A stretch of 64,000 bases of DNA. Source: Mesorhizobium sp. B2-3-12. Its GTDB lineage: Bacteria; Pseudomonadota; Alphaproteobacteria; Rhizobiales; Rhizobiaceae. The translations under genes and the position numbers were made by a program. Below are positions 1 to 9,469 of this stretch, piece by piece (positions within the stretch are counted from its first letter, which is position 1; each line of letters starts with the position of its first letter). The DNA lies in the NCBI RefSeq assembly GCF_006442205.1, contig NZ_VFVR01000003.1:558001-622000 (forward strand), written 5' to 3'. The notes below the pieces were generated by a model. It was given only the letters and a program-made list of their open reading frames with translations, had not been told where the DNA came from and did no database searches.

Positions 1-205
1 GTACAGCTTCCGTTGGGCTGACCGGACAAGGTCCGAAGGGAAACCCTTTGGAGCCTTGCCGTTCGAAACGGCTTCGCTGGTCTTGTCCCTGAACGAGCGT
101 ATCATCGGTCGGCTCCGAAGGACGTACCGTCGCATGATACGTTCGGCGAGTCAAGGGAACGTCTCATGCAATGATACGAAGAATCGACCTGCCACAACAC
201 CCCGC
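1..205. other. Gene-free left edge with hairpin-forming sequence
   Basis: No credible coding region is visible here. The sequence can fold: bases about 27-56 form a long imperfect hairpin around a GGGAAACCC core, bases 58-70 form CCGTT/AACGG, and CGTATCAT at 98-105 is the exact inverse complement of ATGATACG at 134-141. There is no T-run after these hairpins, so none is a standard terminator. It could be the 3' region of the ABC-F transcript or the tail of a feature lying left of the window. Confidence 0.4.
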
Positions 206-1732
206 TCAGCCACCTGCTCCAGCCACCTCGCGGAAGAAACTCTCAGGATCCTCGACCTCGGTCAGCCTGCGCTTCTCGATCAGCCAGAAACGGTTGCCGA
301 TGGCGCGGATGAAGGAGCGATCGTGCGAGGCGAGCAGGCAGCTTGCCTGGTGCTTCAGCAACTCCTCCTCCAGTGCTTCCTGGCCGTCTATGTCGAGATG
401 GTTGGTCGGCTCGTCGAGCAGGTAGAAGTTGGGATTGGCGAGCCTCAGCGCCAGCATCATCAGCCGGGCCTTCTGGCCGCCCGACAGCACGCCGATCTTT
501 TTCTCCTGCATCTCGATGACCACGCCGGCGCCGGCGAGCAGCGAGCGGGCGCGCTGTTCGCCGACATCGTAGCGGCGCGAGACCATGGCCAGCGGCGTGT
601 CGTCGCCGCTGATGCCGGACAGCGCCTGGTCGCTATAGCCGAGCACGGTCGACGGCGTCACCTTCACATTGCGCACCGTGTCCGGTTCGAGGATGGCGTT
701 GCGGATCAAGGTGACGAAGCGCGACTTGCCGACGCCGTTGCGGCCGAGCAGCACGATGCGATCGCCCTGGCAGATGTGGCGTTTGCCGGTCCGAAACAGC
801 AGCGTGCCGTCGGGCGTTTCCACCGTGGCGTCGTCGAGCGTGATCAGCACCTTGGCGTGCGTGCCGCGATTGGCGAGTTTGATCGCCCCCGCCGATCTTT
901 CACGATGCGCGGGATTGGCGGCCTCTTCGAGCTTTTCCGCCCGCTGGTTGAGCTGCTTGGTCTTGACCGTCAGGAGGTCGCTGCCGGAATTGATGCCGAT
1001 ATTGTTGAGCTTGGCGGCCTGCCGCCGCAATTGCTGCGCCACCTTCATGTCGCGCTGGAATTTTCGTTCGGTCGAGGCGTCGACCTCGTCCAGCGCATCC
1101 CTGGCACGCGAGTAGGGCAGCGAAAACACCGGCGACTGTTCCGGGCGCAGGAACAGCGTGCGGTTGGTGGTTGCGTCGAGGAAGGCCCGGTCGTGGCTGG
1201 CGATAACGACGGGCACCTCGCGTGGCAGCGCGTTGAGCCAGGTTTCCAACTGGCTGATGCGGGCGAGGTCGAGATGGTTGGTCGGCTCGTCGAGCAGCAG
1301 CACATCGGGATCGGTGACCCAGACGCGGGCGATCAGCGCCAGCCGCTGCCAGCCGCCGCTCAGCGCCTGCATCCGCCGCTCGCGCATCGCCTCGGGCACA
1401 TCGAGCGAATCCAGCACCACGTCGACGCGCCACGTCTCGCTGTCGGCCTGTTCCGGCGGCAAGGCGTCGGCCACCACCTCATAAAAAGTACGGCCGAACA
1501 GGGCAGGGGCTACGGACTGTTCGACATGGCCGACACGCAAGCCGCGCGTGCGGGTGATGTCGCCTGTTGTCGGCTCCAGCTCGCCGGTCAGGCATTTCAG
1601 CAAGGTCGACTTGCCGCGGCCGTTGGCGGCAACGATGCCGAGCCGGTCGCCGCCGCCGATGGTGAGGTCGAGATTGGAGAAGAGCGGCGCACTCATGGTG
1701 ACGCCAAGGGATTTGAGGCTGATCAGGGCCAT
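206..1732 (-). CDS. ABC-F family ATP-binding protein
   Basis: A 508-residue soluble protein with two ABC ATPase domains on one chain and no membrane segments, the layout of ABC-F translation factors that act at the ribosomal E site. Walker A of domain 1 is ANGRGKST (36-43), its signature is LSGGWQR (about 124-130) and Walker B is VLLLDEP (144-150). Domain 2 has GRNGVGKS (330-337), LSGGQ and YLLDEP. A charged helical linker lies at about 205-275, where the family's P-site tRNA interaction motif sits. Members include EttA-like housekeeping factors and antibiotic-resistance proteins; the sequence does not tell which. It ends at the left edge region with no partner gene visible. A candidate leader peptide and hairpins lie upstream, which would suit drug- or stalling-responsive control. 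Confidence 0.9.
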   Translation of the reverse strand: MALISLKSLGVTMSAPLFSNLDLTIGGGDRLGIVAANGRGKSTLLKCLTGELEPTTGDITRTRGLRVGHVEQSVAPALFGRTFYEVVADALPPEQADSETWRVDVVLDSLDVPEAMRERRMQALSGGWQRLALIARVWVTDPDVLLLDEPTNHLDLARISQLETWLNALPREVPVVIASHDRAFLDATTNRTLFLRPEQSPVFSLPYSRARDALDEVDASTERKFQRDMKVAQQLRRQAAKLNNIGINSGSDLLTVKTKQLNQRAEKLEEAANPAHRERSAGAIKLANRGTHAKVLITLDDATVETPDGTLLFRTGKRHICQGDRIVLLGRNGVGKSRFVTLIRNAILEPDTVRNVKVTPSTVLGYSDQALSGISGDDTPLAMVSRRYDVGEQRARSLLAGAGVVIEMQEKKIGVLSGGQKARLMMLALRLANPNFYLLDEPTNHLDIDGQEALEEELLKHQASCLLASHDRSFIRAIGNRFWLIEKRRLTEVEDPESFFREVAGAGG

Positions 1733-1871
1733 TTTCGATTTCTCTGGTCTGTCCGGGAAGTCCGGCTCAATGCACTTTGACGGTGCGCGTGCCGGCCATC
1801 AGGCTCAGGATTGCGCACCACGAAGGGCAGACCAAAAAATCGAAGCGGGAAAAAACCCGGACCGTCCCTGG

Positions 1872-1943
1872 TCAGCCCTGCAAGCAAGCTCGCAGGGCAG
1901 AAATCGGGCCACGCTGACGATGGTGACGAAAAAACGTAAACAC
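1872..1943 (-). promoter_or_regulatory. Candidate 23-codon leader peptide with overlapping hairpin upstream of ABC-F gene
   Basis: On the minus strand a perfect AAAGGAGG (about 1949-1957) precedes GTG at 1943 by six bases and opens a 23-codon frame beginning MFTFFRHHRQRG and ending with TGA at 1872. Its last codons form a hairpin: GCCCTGC (1892-1898) pairs with GCAGGGC (1875-1881). T-runs on the same strand follow near 1852-1857 and 1833-1838. A second tiny frame (10 codons, minus strand 1799-1767) lies between this and the ABC-F start. Ribosome-mediated attenuation is known for several ABC-F resistance genes; here it is an inference from layout only. Confidence 0.4.
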
Positions 1944-1982
1944 GTGAGCCCTCCTTTCGAGACGTTCGAGTGTGACGACTGG

Positions 1983-2888
1983 CTACACCAAAGGCGGGGC
2001 TGATGGCAAGGCCGCCGCTTTCGCGCGGCGCGGGAAGGGGTCCAGCACCAGGATGCAGCCGCCGATGATTGCCACCGCGCCGAAGCCCTGGATGATGGTC
2101 AGTTCCTCGCCAAGCAGGATCGTTCCGGCCAGCACGGCGATCGTGGTCACGGCGAATTCGACGCTGATCGTCCGGGTTGCGCCGATCGAGGCCACCAGCC
2201 GGAAATAGACGACATAGGTCATCGCGCTCATCACGCAGGCCAATATTGCGAGGTAGAGGAAGTCGATGGGGCGCGGCATGGCCGGCACCGGCACGATGGT
2301 CAGCAGCGGCAGCGTCATCAGGCCGCCGAACAGGAAGGCGGCGCTGGTGAGTTCCAGCGAGCCGGCCGCGCGCAGATGGCGATTGGCATAGTTGCTGCCG
2401 AAGGCGGCCGAGAAGGAACTGAACAACGAGGCGGCGCAGCCGAGCGCGAAGGACGCGGTGACAGGAACGGCGGGGAAGCCGACCAGGACGATGATGCCGG
2501 CAGCGCCGAGCAGCAATCCGGCGAGGCCGCGAACAGAGATGCGTTCAAGCCCCCACAACTGGCCAAGGATCATCGAGAACAGCGGGATCGCGGCAACCAG
2601 GATTGCGGCCATCGCCGTGCCGATGCGCGGGGTGGCGTAGGACAGGCCGATCAGCTGAGCCGCGACGGTCGTCGCGCCGACCACCGCGAAATGCCGCCAG
2701 CCGGCGCTGAAATCCAGGCGCCGCCGCGTCGCGGCCGCCAACAGGAAGAGCGTGATGCCGGTGATCAGCGCGCGCAAGGTGACCGCGCCGACCCAGCCGA
2801 AGGCGTGCACCACCTCGAGCAGGACAAGAAAGGACAGGCCCCAGGTGACGGCCAGAAAGACGTAGGCGGCGATGTCCTTGGGTTTCAT
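1983..2888 (-). CDS. EamA/DMT superfamily transporter
   Basis: A 301-residue integral membrane protein with about ten hydrophobic segments in two EamA halves, typical of the drug/metabolite transporter family of inner-membrane exporters. The ATG at 2888 starts MKPKDIAAYVFLAV, where the first membrane helix begins; an upstream extension to 3014 would add 42 non-membrane residues and is unlikely. The substrate cannot be inferred. Its downstream end lies close to the ABC-F leader region and it is oriented like its neighbours, but spacing does not suggest one operon. Confidence 0.85.
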   Translation of the reverse strand: MKPKDIAAYVFLAVTWGLSFLVLLEVVHAFGWVGAVTLRALITGITLFLLAAATRRRLDFSAGWRHFAVVGATTVAAQLIGLSYATPRIGTAMAAILVAAIPLFSMILGQLWGLERISVRGLAGLLLGAAGIIVLVGFPAVPVTASFALGCAASLFSSFSAAFGSNYANRHLRAAGSLELTSAAFLFGGLMTLPLLTIVPVPAMPRPIDFLYLAILACVMSAMTYVVYFRLVASIGATRTISVEFAVTTIAVLAGTILLGEELTIIQGFGAVAIIGGCILVLDPFPRRAKAAALPSAPPLV

Positions 2889-3029
2889 GGGGGTGGCGGG
2901 TCGGTGGGAGGTTTGTGTGCGGACGCAGACTTGTAGCCGTGCGTATCGTTTCCGCAAACGGGCGGCAAGCGCGAGCGCATAGTCCAGAGGCTGTTCTGAT
3001 TTGACCGCGGACATTAAGGTCTACGGCGG

Positions 3030-3223
3030 AGCGCTTCCCTTCTCCCCTTGTGGGGCCCGAAGGGCGGGCGAGACCGTTGGCCCGCCCGGGGGGCCTCGCG
3101 AAGCGAGGTCGGATGAGGGGTGCTCCAGGGAACGCCAACGTCTCACTCCGCTGGAACACCCTCAACCGTCTCGGCGCTGCGCGCCAATCCACCTTCTCCC
3201 ACAAGGGAGAAGGGAAGAGCGCT
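3030..3223. repeat. Long inverted-repeat intergenic element (type A copy 1)
   Basis: The left arm AGCGCTTCCCTTCTCCCCTT (from 3030) and the right arm ending GAGAAGGGAAGAGCGCT (3223) are near-perfect inverse complements, enclosing about 140 bases with a second inner palindrome (cccgaagggcgggc and ggcccgcccggg). The right arm ends on the uvrB stop codon. It resembles the CTTCTCCCC/GGGGAGAAG-bearing elements at 20703, 52866 and 56113, so it is probably a member of a rhizobial dispersed palindromic family. Confidence 0.7.
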
Positions 3224-6200
3224 ACTTTCCCGGTCTGCCTGTCTTTCCCGGCCGGCGCTTTTCGCGGCGGGCATCGCCCGGGTCCTCGTAGGAGCCGATG
3301 CCGGCGCGTTCGCGCTTGACCGGCTTGTCGCCTTCGATCGGCGTCTCGGTCCGCCGCACTGTCATTTCGTCGAGCGAGTTCTTCTTGAACAGCGGCTTGG
3401 TGGCGTCGCCCGGTATGCCGAAATCGGAACCGTGCGCCTGTTCGGCCGACTGCTTCTTGAACAGCGAGCGCGACACCGCGCCCGATGGCGTCGGCATGTC
3501 GGTACCAGGCCCCATATCGTCCAGCGACGGCTTGGCGAACAGCGGCTTCTTCACCGGCACGGCGCCGTCGGCGCCCATCTCGTCGAGGTCGGGCTTGCGG
3601 AAGAGGTTGGGGCGGGCAGCCTTGGCGGCCTCTTCGGCGGCGCGTGCTTCGTCGAGCTTGCGGAACCGCTCTTGTTCCTCGACGGTGCGATGTTTGGCCA
3701 CCCCTTTGTTGTGCTTGCCTTTTTCGCGACCCGACGCCGGGCTTTCCATATCGGCATACTTCGCCAGCGGATCGTCGGAGATCGACAGTTCCATCTCGCG
3801 CAGCCGCTTGATCTCGTCGCGGATGCGGGCTGCCTTCTCGAAGTCGAGATTGGCGGCGGCGTCGCGCATCTGCTTCTCCAGCGCGTCGAGATGGGCCTTG
3901 AAATTGTTGCCCATCATGGCGCCGGCGCTGTCGGTGAACTGCGAGATGTCGGCGCGGACATGATCCTTTTCGTAGACCGAGTCGAGAATATCGGAGATGC
4001 GCGACTTGACCGATTCCGGTGTGATGCCGTTGGCGGCGTTCCATTCCATCTGCTTTTCGCGGCGGCGGTTGGTCTCCGCCATCGCCCGCTCCATCGAGCC
4101 GGTAACCTGGTCGGCGTAGAGGATGACCTTGCCGTCGACGTTGCGGGCGGCGCGGCCGATCGTCTGGATCAGCGACGTCTCGGAGCGCAAAAAGCCTTCC
4201 TTGTCGGCGTCGAGAATGGCAACAAAACCGCATTCGGGAATGTCGAGGCCTTCGCGCAACAGGTTGATGCCGACCAGCACGTCGAAAGCACCAAGCCGCA
4301 AATCGCGCAAAATCTCGATGCGCTCCAGCGTGTCGATGTCGGAGTGCATGTAGCGCACGCGAACGCCCTGCTCGTGCAGGTACTCGGTCAGGTCCTCGGC
4401 CATGCGCTTGGTCAGCACGGTGACCAGCGTGCGATAGCCGGCGGCCGTGGTTTCGCGGATTTCGCCGACGACATCGTCGACCTGACTTTTCGCCGGGCGC
4501 ACCTCGACCGGCGGATCGATCAGGCCGGTCGGGCGGATGACCTGCTCGGCGAAGACGCCGCCGGCCTGTTCCATCTCCCAGGCCCCTGGCGTCGCCGAAA
4601 CGGCAACCGAGAGCGGCCGCATGGCGTCCCATTCCTCGAAGCGAAGCGGCCGGTTGTCCATGCAGGATGGCAAGCGGAAGCCATATTCGGCCAGCGTCGC
4701 CTTGCGCCTGAAGTCGCCGCGATACATGCCGCCGATCTGCGGCACGGTGACGTGGCTTTCGTCGATGAAGACCAGCGCGTTGTCGGGAATGTACTCGAAC
4801 AGGGTCGGCGGCGGATCGCCAGGCTGGCGGCCGGTGAGGTAGCGCGAATAGTTCTCGATGCCGGCGCAGGAGCCGGTCGCTTCCAGCATTTCGAGGTCGA
4901 AGCGGCAGCGCTGTTCCAGCCGCTGCGCTTCGAGCAGGCGGCCGGCGTGTTCCAGTTCCACCAGCCGCTGCTTCAACTCTTCCTTGATCGATTTGATCGC
5001 TTGGTTGAGCGTCGGGCGCGGCGTCACATAGTGCGAGTTGGCGTAGATCTTGACGCTCTTCAGCTCGCCCGTCTTCTGGCCGGTCAGCGGGTCGAACTCG
5101 GTGATCGCCTCGATCTCGTCGCCGAACATGGAGATGCGCCAGGCGCGGTCTTCCAGGTGAGCCGGAAAGATTTCGATCGTATCGCCGCGCACGCGAAACG
5201 AGCCGCGCACGAAATTGATGTCCTGGCGCTTGTATTGCTGGGCGACGAGGTCGGCGAGCAAAGCGCGCTGGTCGAGCCGGTCGCCGATCTGCATCTGGAA
5301 GGTCATCGCCGTATAGGTTTCGACCGAGCCGATACCGTAGATGCAGGACACCGAGGCGACGATGATGACGTCGTCGCGCTCGAGCAGCGAACGCGTCGCC
5401 GAATGGCGCATGCGGTCGATCTGCTCGTTGATCGAGGATTCCTTCTCGATGAAGGTGTCGGTGCGCGGAACGTAGGCTTCCGGCTGGTAATAGTCGTAAT
5501 AGGAGACGAAATACTCCACCGCATTGTCGGGGAAGAATTTCTTGAACTCGGAATAAAGCTGTGCGGCCAGTGTCTTGTTGGGGGCCAGGATCAAGGCGGG
5601 GCGCTGCGTTTCCTCGATCACCTTGGCCATGGTGAAGGTCTTGCCGGAGCCGGTGACGCCGAGCAGAACCTGGGTGCGGTCGCTGTTGTCGACGCCCTCG
5701 ACCAGATCCTTGATGGCGGTCGGCTGGTCGCCGGCCGGTTCGAAGTCCGACACCATCTTGATGGCGATGCCGCCTTCGGATTTCTCCGGCCGGGCGGGGC
5801 GGTGCGGCGTCCACAGCACGCCATCCTTGTGCAGCGGATTGCCGGATTCGATCAGCGCCGAGAGCGCGGCCACCGTGGCGGTGACGCCACTGGACGACAT
5901 CGTCTCGGCTTCTTCCAGCGAGATGTCGAGCCCGGCGACCGGATTGAGGCCGGCCGCCGTGCGTTCACGGGCCGACGCGGCGCCGCCCATCGAGGTGCCG
6001 CGCGCGGTGCGGCCCGGGGCGGCCGAGCGTTCCGGAATCTTCTTCGGCGCCTTGGCGCCGCCGCCCTTGCCCGTGGCGCGGCCTTCGCGCTCAGCTTCCT
6101 GCTCGATCTGCTCGGCCCAATCGGCGATCGACCCGGTCAGCGGCGTGCCCGAAAGCTCGGCCTGCGGCATCTCGGCGAAGCCGCCCTTGTGCAGCGGCTC

Positions 6201-6299
6201 CGAGGCGTCGAGGAAATCGGTCAGCGGGCTGCGCCGCTTCGGCGCGGCGCGGTCGTCATTCGCCGTCGGCGGCGTTTTCTTGTCGGGGGATTTGGCCAT
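3222..6299 (-). CDS. uvrB: Excinuclease ABC subunit B with long terminal extensions
   Basis: UvrB, the damage-verification ATPase/helicase of nucleotide excision repair. The core starts at about residue 182 ([13 protein letters not shown]), Walker A is GVTGSGKT (214-221), and the DNA-clamping beta-hairpin motif [12 protein letters not shown], the helicase motifs ([13 protein letters not shown]) and a C-terminal UVR coiled-coil motif ([19 protein letters not shown]) follow. The protein is 1025 residues against about 670 in Escherichia coli: about 180 extra residues at the N terminus and about 190 after the UVR motif. The tail carries four copies of an LFxKxxLDEM-like motif. ATG at 6299 (MAKSPDKK) is chosen because the longer frame to 6368 adds unrelated residues. 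Confidence 0.95.
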   Translation of the reverse strand: MAKSPDKKTPPTANDDRAAPKRRSPLTDFLDASEPLHKGGFAEMPQAELSGTPLTGSIADWAEQIEQEAEREGRATGKGGGAKAPKKIPERSAAPGRTARGTSMGGAASARERTAAGLNPVAGLDISLEEAETMSSSGVTATVAALSALIESGNPLHKDGVLWTPHRPARPEKSEGGIAIKMVSDFEPAGDQPTAIKDLVEGVDNSDRTQVLLGVTGSGKTFTMAKVIEETQRPALILAPNKTLAAQLYSEFKKFFPDNAVEYFVSYYDYYQPEAYVPRTDTFIEKESSINEQIDRMRHSATRSLLERDDVIIVASVSCIYGIGSVETYTAMTFQMQIGDRLDQRALLADLVAQQYKRQDINFVRGSFRVRGDTIEIFPAHLEDRAWRISMFGDEIEAITEFDPLTGQKTGELKSVKIYANSHYVTPRPTLNQAIKSIKEELKQRLVELEHAGRLLEAQRLEQRCRFDLEMLEATGSCAGIENYSRYLTGRQPGDPPPTLFEYIPDNALVFIDESHVTVPQIGGMYRGDFRRKATLAEYGFRLPSCMDNRPLRFEEWDAMRPLSVAVSATPGAWEMEQAGGVFAEQVIRPTGLIDPPVEVRPAKSQVDDVVGEIRETTAAGYRTLVTVLTKRMAEDLTEYLHEQGVRVRYMHSDIDTLERIEILRDLRLGAFDVLVGINLLREGLDIPECGFVAILDADKEGFLRSETSLIQTIGRAARNVDGKVILYADQVTGSMERAMAETNRRREKQMEWNAANGITPESVKSRISDILDSVYEKDHVRADISQFTDSAGAMMGNNFKAHLDALEKQMRDAAANLDFEKAARIRDEIKRLREMELSISDDPLAKYADMESPASGREKGKHNKGVAKHRTVEEQERFRKLDEARAAEEAAKAARPNLFRKPDLDEMGADGAVPVKKPLFAKPSLDDMGPGTDMPTPSGAVSRSLFKKQSAEQAHGSDFGIPGDATKPLFKKNSLDEMTVRRTETPIEGDKPVKRERAGIGSYEDPGDARREKRRPGKTGRPGK

Positions 6300-6416
6300 G
6301 CCCCAAATATGGGATTTCTCAGCCAAAATGGAAAGGGCGCTATGCGGACAGGCCGGCGGCCGCGTCATGCTCCTGACAGAAGGCTGTCAGGAGGTGGCGG
6401 AGGATCTCGCCTTAGC

Positions 6417-8021
6417 TCAAGCGCCGCTTCCATTCGACGCGACCCGGGTCGCCGATCCCTTCAGGCGATCCACCACGACGAGGCGTGTAACCTTGCCCTT
6501 CTTGAAGGCGGCGAGGAAGCGGGCATAGTCGCGGAAGACGACGCAGCCATTGGATTCGGCGCGGCCGCCGCGCAGCATGTAGGTATGTGCGAGGAGGCCG
6601 TTGCGGTTGTATTTGTTGCCGCCGCTCGTCGGTGTCAGGCGGATCGCCTCGACGCCGTGGAAGCGGGATTCGCGCAGCGACAGATTGTAGGTGTTGGGCG
6701 GCGTCGGACCACGGTCCTTCACGTGGACATAGCGCGGCTGGTCGACCATGGCGCCGAGGCCGGAATGCGCCTCGAGCCGCTGGCCGTCCGGCATGTAGAC
6801 GGTTTTTGCGCTGATATCGTAGACCGCCACGCCATGGCCGGCGCCGCTTCCGGCGCTGGGTCCGTTGAACAGGTTCCTGAACGCCTGGCCGAGGCCACCC
6901 GCAGGGGTATCCGGCTTGGCATAGGCCAGCACGTCGCCGTTTTCGCCTGACCGGCCTTGCCGGGCAGGCTGCCTGGCCACCTGGACCGGCTTTGCCTGGG
7001 GCGCGGGCTTCTGCTGCACGATCCTGGGTTGTGCGGCGGGCTTGTCCTGTTCGACGACCGTGGGCTGCGGCGCGTCAAATTGCGGGCGGCGGGTCGGCAG
7101 CGGCACGTCGTCGGTGAGCGCATCCGGCAGCGAGGCGGCATCGCCTGGCTGTTGCTGCTGGGTCTCGACAGGCGCAACCGCGACGTCGGCCGGGGATTCG
7201 GTCATCGGCAGCGGTGAGGCGAAGGCCTCGTCCTCGACCGGCAGCGACTGCACGAGTGCCAGCGCCAGCTGCGTGTTGTCAGGTGTCTCGGACTGGGCAA
7301 AGCCCTGTGGTACCGGCGCGGTCTGGACAACCGCCGAGCCGGCATCGACACGGGCGAAGCGTTCCGCCGCCGGAGCCGGCATGTCGTCGGACAGGCTGGC
7401 CATCACCTGGACGGAGGGAACGAGAGACGCCTCGTTGATTTGTGGGGCGGCGCTGGAAATCACGGGACGGATGTTGGCCGGGGTCGCCGGCTTTTCGGCG
7501 CCGGCGAAGGCAGCGGCAAGCTTTGTCGGTGACAGCGACGCTTCCATGAGCTCGAAGCGCTGCTGCGATTTCGACTTCGCCACCACGGGCGCCGGCTTGG
7601 CCCGTGCCACCAGCCGCGCGGATTTCTGCGCCTGGGGGGCTATCGCGGCCAGCTTGAAGCAGTCGGCGCCGCACTGTACGGCATGGTCGTGCAGCGCCTG
7701 CGCGCCACCATGGGCGTTGGCCAGCACGAAAGGCGCCGAAGAGCTGAGGAAATGCTGTTTCAACGGATCGGCGAGAGCGAGCGAGCCGGGCAGGGACAGC
7801 GTCTGCGGCAGGCCGGCCGACGTCGCCGAGAGCGAGGCGCCGACGGAACTGAGGCCGGCCATGGTGCCGATCAGCCATAGGCCGACGGCGGCACCGACGC
7901 CCGGCACGGCGACCCAGCGGACAACCCGTTCAGGGGTGAAGGATGAGGCACGTGGCGCTTCGATGGCGGTCTCGCCGCTGCAACGCCTGTCCCCGACAAT
8001 TTTACGACTCAAGAACGCCAT
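6417..8021 (-). CDS. DUF2778 (Tlde1-like L,D-transpeptidase-related) envelope protein
   Basis: 534 residues. An N-terminal hydrophobic anchor (about residues 40-65) is followed by a long Pro/Ala/Gln-rich low-complexity stretch and a C-terminal DUF2778 domain of about 130 residues. The domain carries H479 and the S490-x-G-C493 pattern of the YkuD-type L,D-transpeptidase fold, so Cys493 and His479 are the likely catalytic pair. Known DUF2778 members include the Salmonella T6SS effector Tlde1, but long anchored versions in rhizobia are more likely cell-wall enzymes acting on peptidoglycan in the periplasm. No secretion-system or immunity gene lies nearby. The ATG at 8021 (MAFLSRKI) places the start just before the membrane anchor. 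Confidence 0.75.
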   Translation of the reverse strand: MAFLSRKIVGDRRCSGETAIEAPRASSFTPERVVRWVAVPGVGAAVGLWLIGTMAGLSSVGASLSATSAGLPQTLSLPGSLALADPLKQHFLSSSAPFVLANAHGGAQALHDHAVQCGADCFKLAAIAPQAQKSARLVARAKPAPVVAKSKSQQRFELMEASLSPTKLAAAFAGAEKPATPANIRPVISSAAPQINEASLVPSVQVMASLSDDMPAPAAERFARVDAGSAVVQTAPVPQGFAQSETPDNTQLALALVQSLPVEDEAFASPLPMTESPADVAVAPVETQQQQPGDAASLPDALTDDVPLPTRRPQFDAPQPTVVEQDKPAAQPRIVQQKPAPQAKPVQVARQPARQGRSGENGDVLAYAKPDTPAGGLGQAFRNLFNGPSAGSGAGHGVAVYDISAKTVYMPDGQRLEAHSGLGAMVDQPRYVHVKDRGPTPPNTYNLSLRESRFHGVEAIRLTPTSGGNKYNRNGLLAHTYMLRGGRAESNGCVVFRDYARFLAAFKKGKVTRLVVVDRLKGSATRVASNGSGA

Positions 8022-8549
8022 GCAACCAATCTTGCTCCAATCGGCTCCCACGTCCGCGGCCGGGATAGCCGCGACGACCATTCTGTGAGTGATCCCAGGT
8101 GGTCCCCGACGCGTTTGCCGCGCCTGTCGTTAGTTGCCGATTGCTTCAAAATATGGACAAAGTTGGTTAACCAATCCCTCTCAAAACCAATCGAGAGACG
8201 TGGACTTTGTGCCGAAAAAGGCTCGTCCACGACCATGCACGCGGTATTGCAGCCCTTCCAAGGCTGTTTTGCTGCCTGTTTTTGCCAGCCGAGTCAAGCA
8301 AAACAGCCTTTGCTAATCCTTGCAAAGAAGCGCTTCGGGCGTTTTACGCGGCAACGGGGGGACGCCAACCTGCATCGACCGAGCCTCCGCGAACGCCATC
8401 GGCGCCCACAAATACTGTTGCCGTCCTGCCACATTTTTTCGGCCTGGAGGATCGCCTCCCACCGGCCGATTGACTCGTTTTGGGAGGCGGTGCAATCCGG
8501 TCAAGTGCTTGGTTTTAAGGTGGCAAGGGCCACTTTTGGAGACTTGTCC
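8022..8549. other. Divergent intergenic region with 14-bp perfect inverted repeat
   Basis: About 530 bases between two divergently read genes and without a credible gene. It must hold both promoters. AAGGCTGTTTTGCT at 8260-8273 is repeated in perfect inverse complement at 8297-8310 with a 23-base loop. A second short palindrome GGTTAACC lies near 8163-8172. The large hairpin has no following T-run on either strand. Confidence 0.6.
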
Positions 8550-9419
8550 ATGAAGCGTCGGGACTTCTTGGCGCTGTCGGCGGGTGCGGCGGCGTTTTCC
8601 ATTCTTCCGGCCGCCGTCAAGGCTGCCGTGCCGGTTCCCTACGACCGCAACGCGGACGTGCCGTTCAAGGACAAAAAGTCGTTCATCGACTGGATGGTGG
8701 CCAATCGCGGCGAGGATCCGAAGTTGCTCGCCGAGCGCTTCGATCGCTTCCAGATCATGGTCTACAACAAGGACGTCCTGGACGACCGCAACAAGCGCGC
8801 TTTCCTGCTGACGCCGCGTGAAGAATTCGTGCTGCCGCAGAATCTGGGGCGCGCCTATGACCATGCCTTCCTCGACATCGGCTATGGCGTGACGATTTCG
8901 GGTCCGCATCTGGTCGGGCGCATGACGACATCCATCGACGTGCAGTTCGGCGAATCCGTGCTCGAGATCGGCACCGGCTCCGGCTATCAGTCGGCCTACC
9001 TGGCCAACCTCACCGACAAGGTGCACACGATCGAGATCATCAATCCGCTGGCGCAACGCACCCGGCGCACCTATGACGGGCTGATCGAGCGCGGCTACAG
9101 CGAGTTCGGCTCGGTCACCAGCCGCAATGCCGATGGCTATTATGGCTGGGAGAGCGTCGGTCCGTTCGACAAGATCATCGTCACCTGCGGCATCGACCAC
9201 ATTCCGCCATCGCTGCTGCAGCAGCTCAAGCCCAATGGGGTGATGGTCATCCCCGTCGGTCCGCCGGGCGCCCAGCATGTGCTCAAGGTGGTCAAGCAGC
9301 AGCTTGCCGACGGCACGTTCAACATCGTCCGCTCCGACATCTACAATGGCAAGGTAGTGCCGTTCGTGCCCTTCACCAAGCTGGAAGGCGACCAGATCGT
9401 CGGCACGCATAACGGCTGA
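8550..9419 (+). CDS. Tat-exported protein-L-isoaspartate O-methyltransferase-like protein
   Basis: 289 residues. The N terminus MKRRDFLALSAGAAAF ends in AAVKA and is a good twin-arginine signal with a cleavage site near residue 25. The rest matches protein-L-isoaspartate methyltransferases: TISGPHLVGRMT (about 115-126) corresponds to the family's TISQP motif and LEIGTGSGYQ (138-147) is the S-adenosylmethionine-binding motif I. Such enzymes methylate damaged aspartyl residues to start repair, normally in the cytoplasm. Export through Tat would put this copy in the periplasm, where SAM supply is unclear. ATG at 8550 is chosen for the signal peptide. It is followed 50 bases later by the membrane methyltransferase-like gene and is probably co-transcribed with it. 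Confidence 0.85.
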   Translation: MKRRDFLALSAGAAAFSILPAAVKAAVPVPYDRNADVPFKDKKSFIDWMVANRGEDPKLLAERFDRFQIMVYNKDVLDDRNKRAFLLTPREEFVLPQNLGRAYDHAFLDIGYGVTISGPHLVGRMTTSIDVQFGESVLEIGTGSGYQSAYLANLTDKVHTIEIINPLAQRTRRTYDGLIERGYSEFGSVTSRNADGYYGWESVGPFDKIIVTCGIDHIPPSLLQQLKPNGVMVIPVGPPGAQHVLKVVKQQLADGTFNIVRSDIYNGKVVPFVPFTKLEGDQIVGTHNG

Positions 9420-9469
9420 GTTGCCGGGCCGCGGCACCGGCTTTGCTGAATTCGCATCAAGGGGCCCGG

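Noticed and set aside
1..205. Part of a transposase or tRNA at the left edge
   Set aside because: No CCA end, anticodon arm or transposase motif is present.
2545..5814. Long minus-strand frame overlapping uvrB
   Set aside because: Out of frame with uvrB motifs and the sequence is Arg/Pro-rich, characteristic of GC-rich shadow frames.
3120..6950. Very long open frame on the plus strand across uvrB and the DUF2778 gene
   Set aside because: It is the complement of well-supported genes on the minus strand. Composition is low-complexity Gly/Arg/Ala and no family or start signal is seen.
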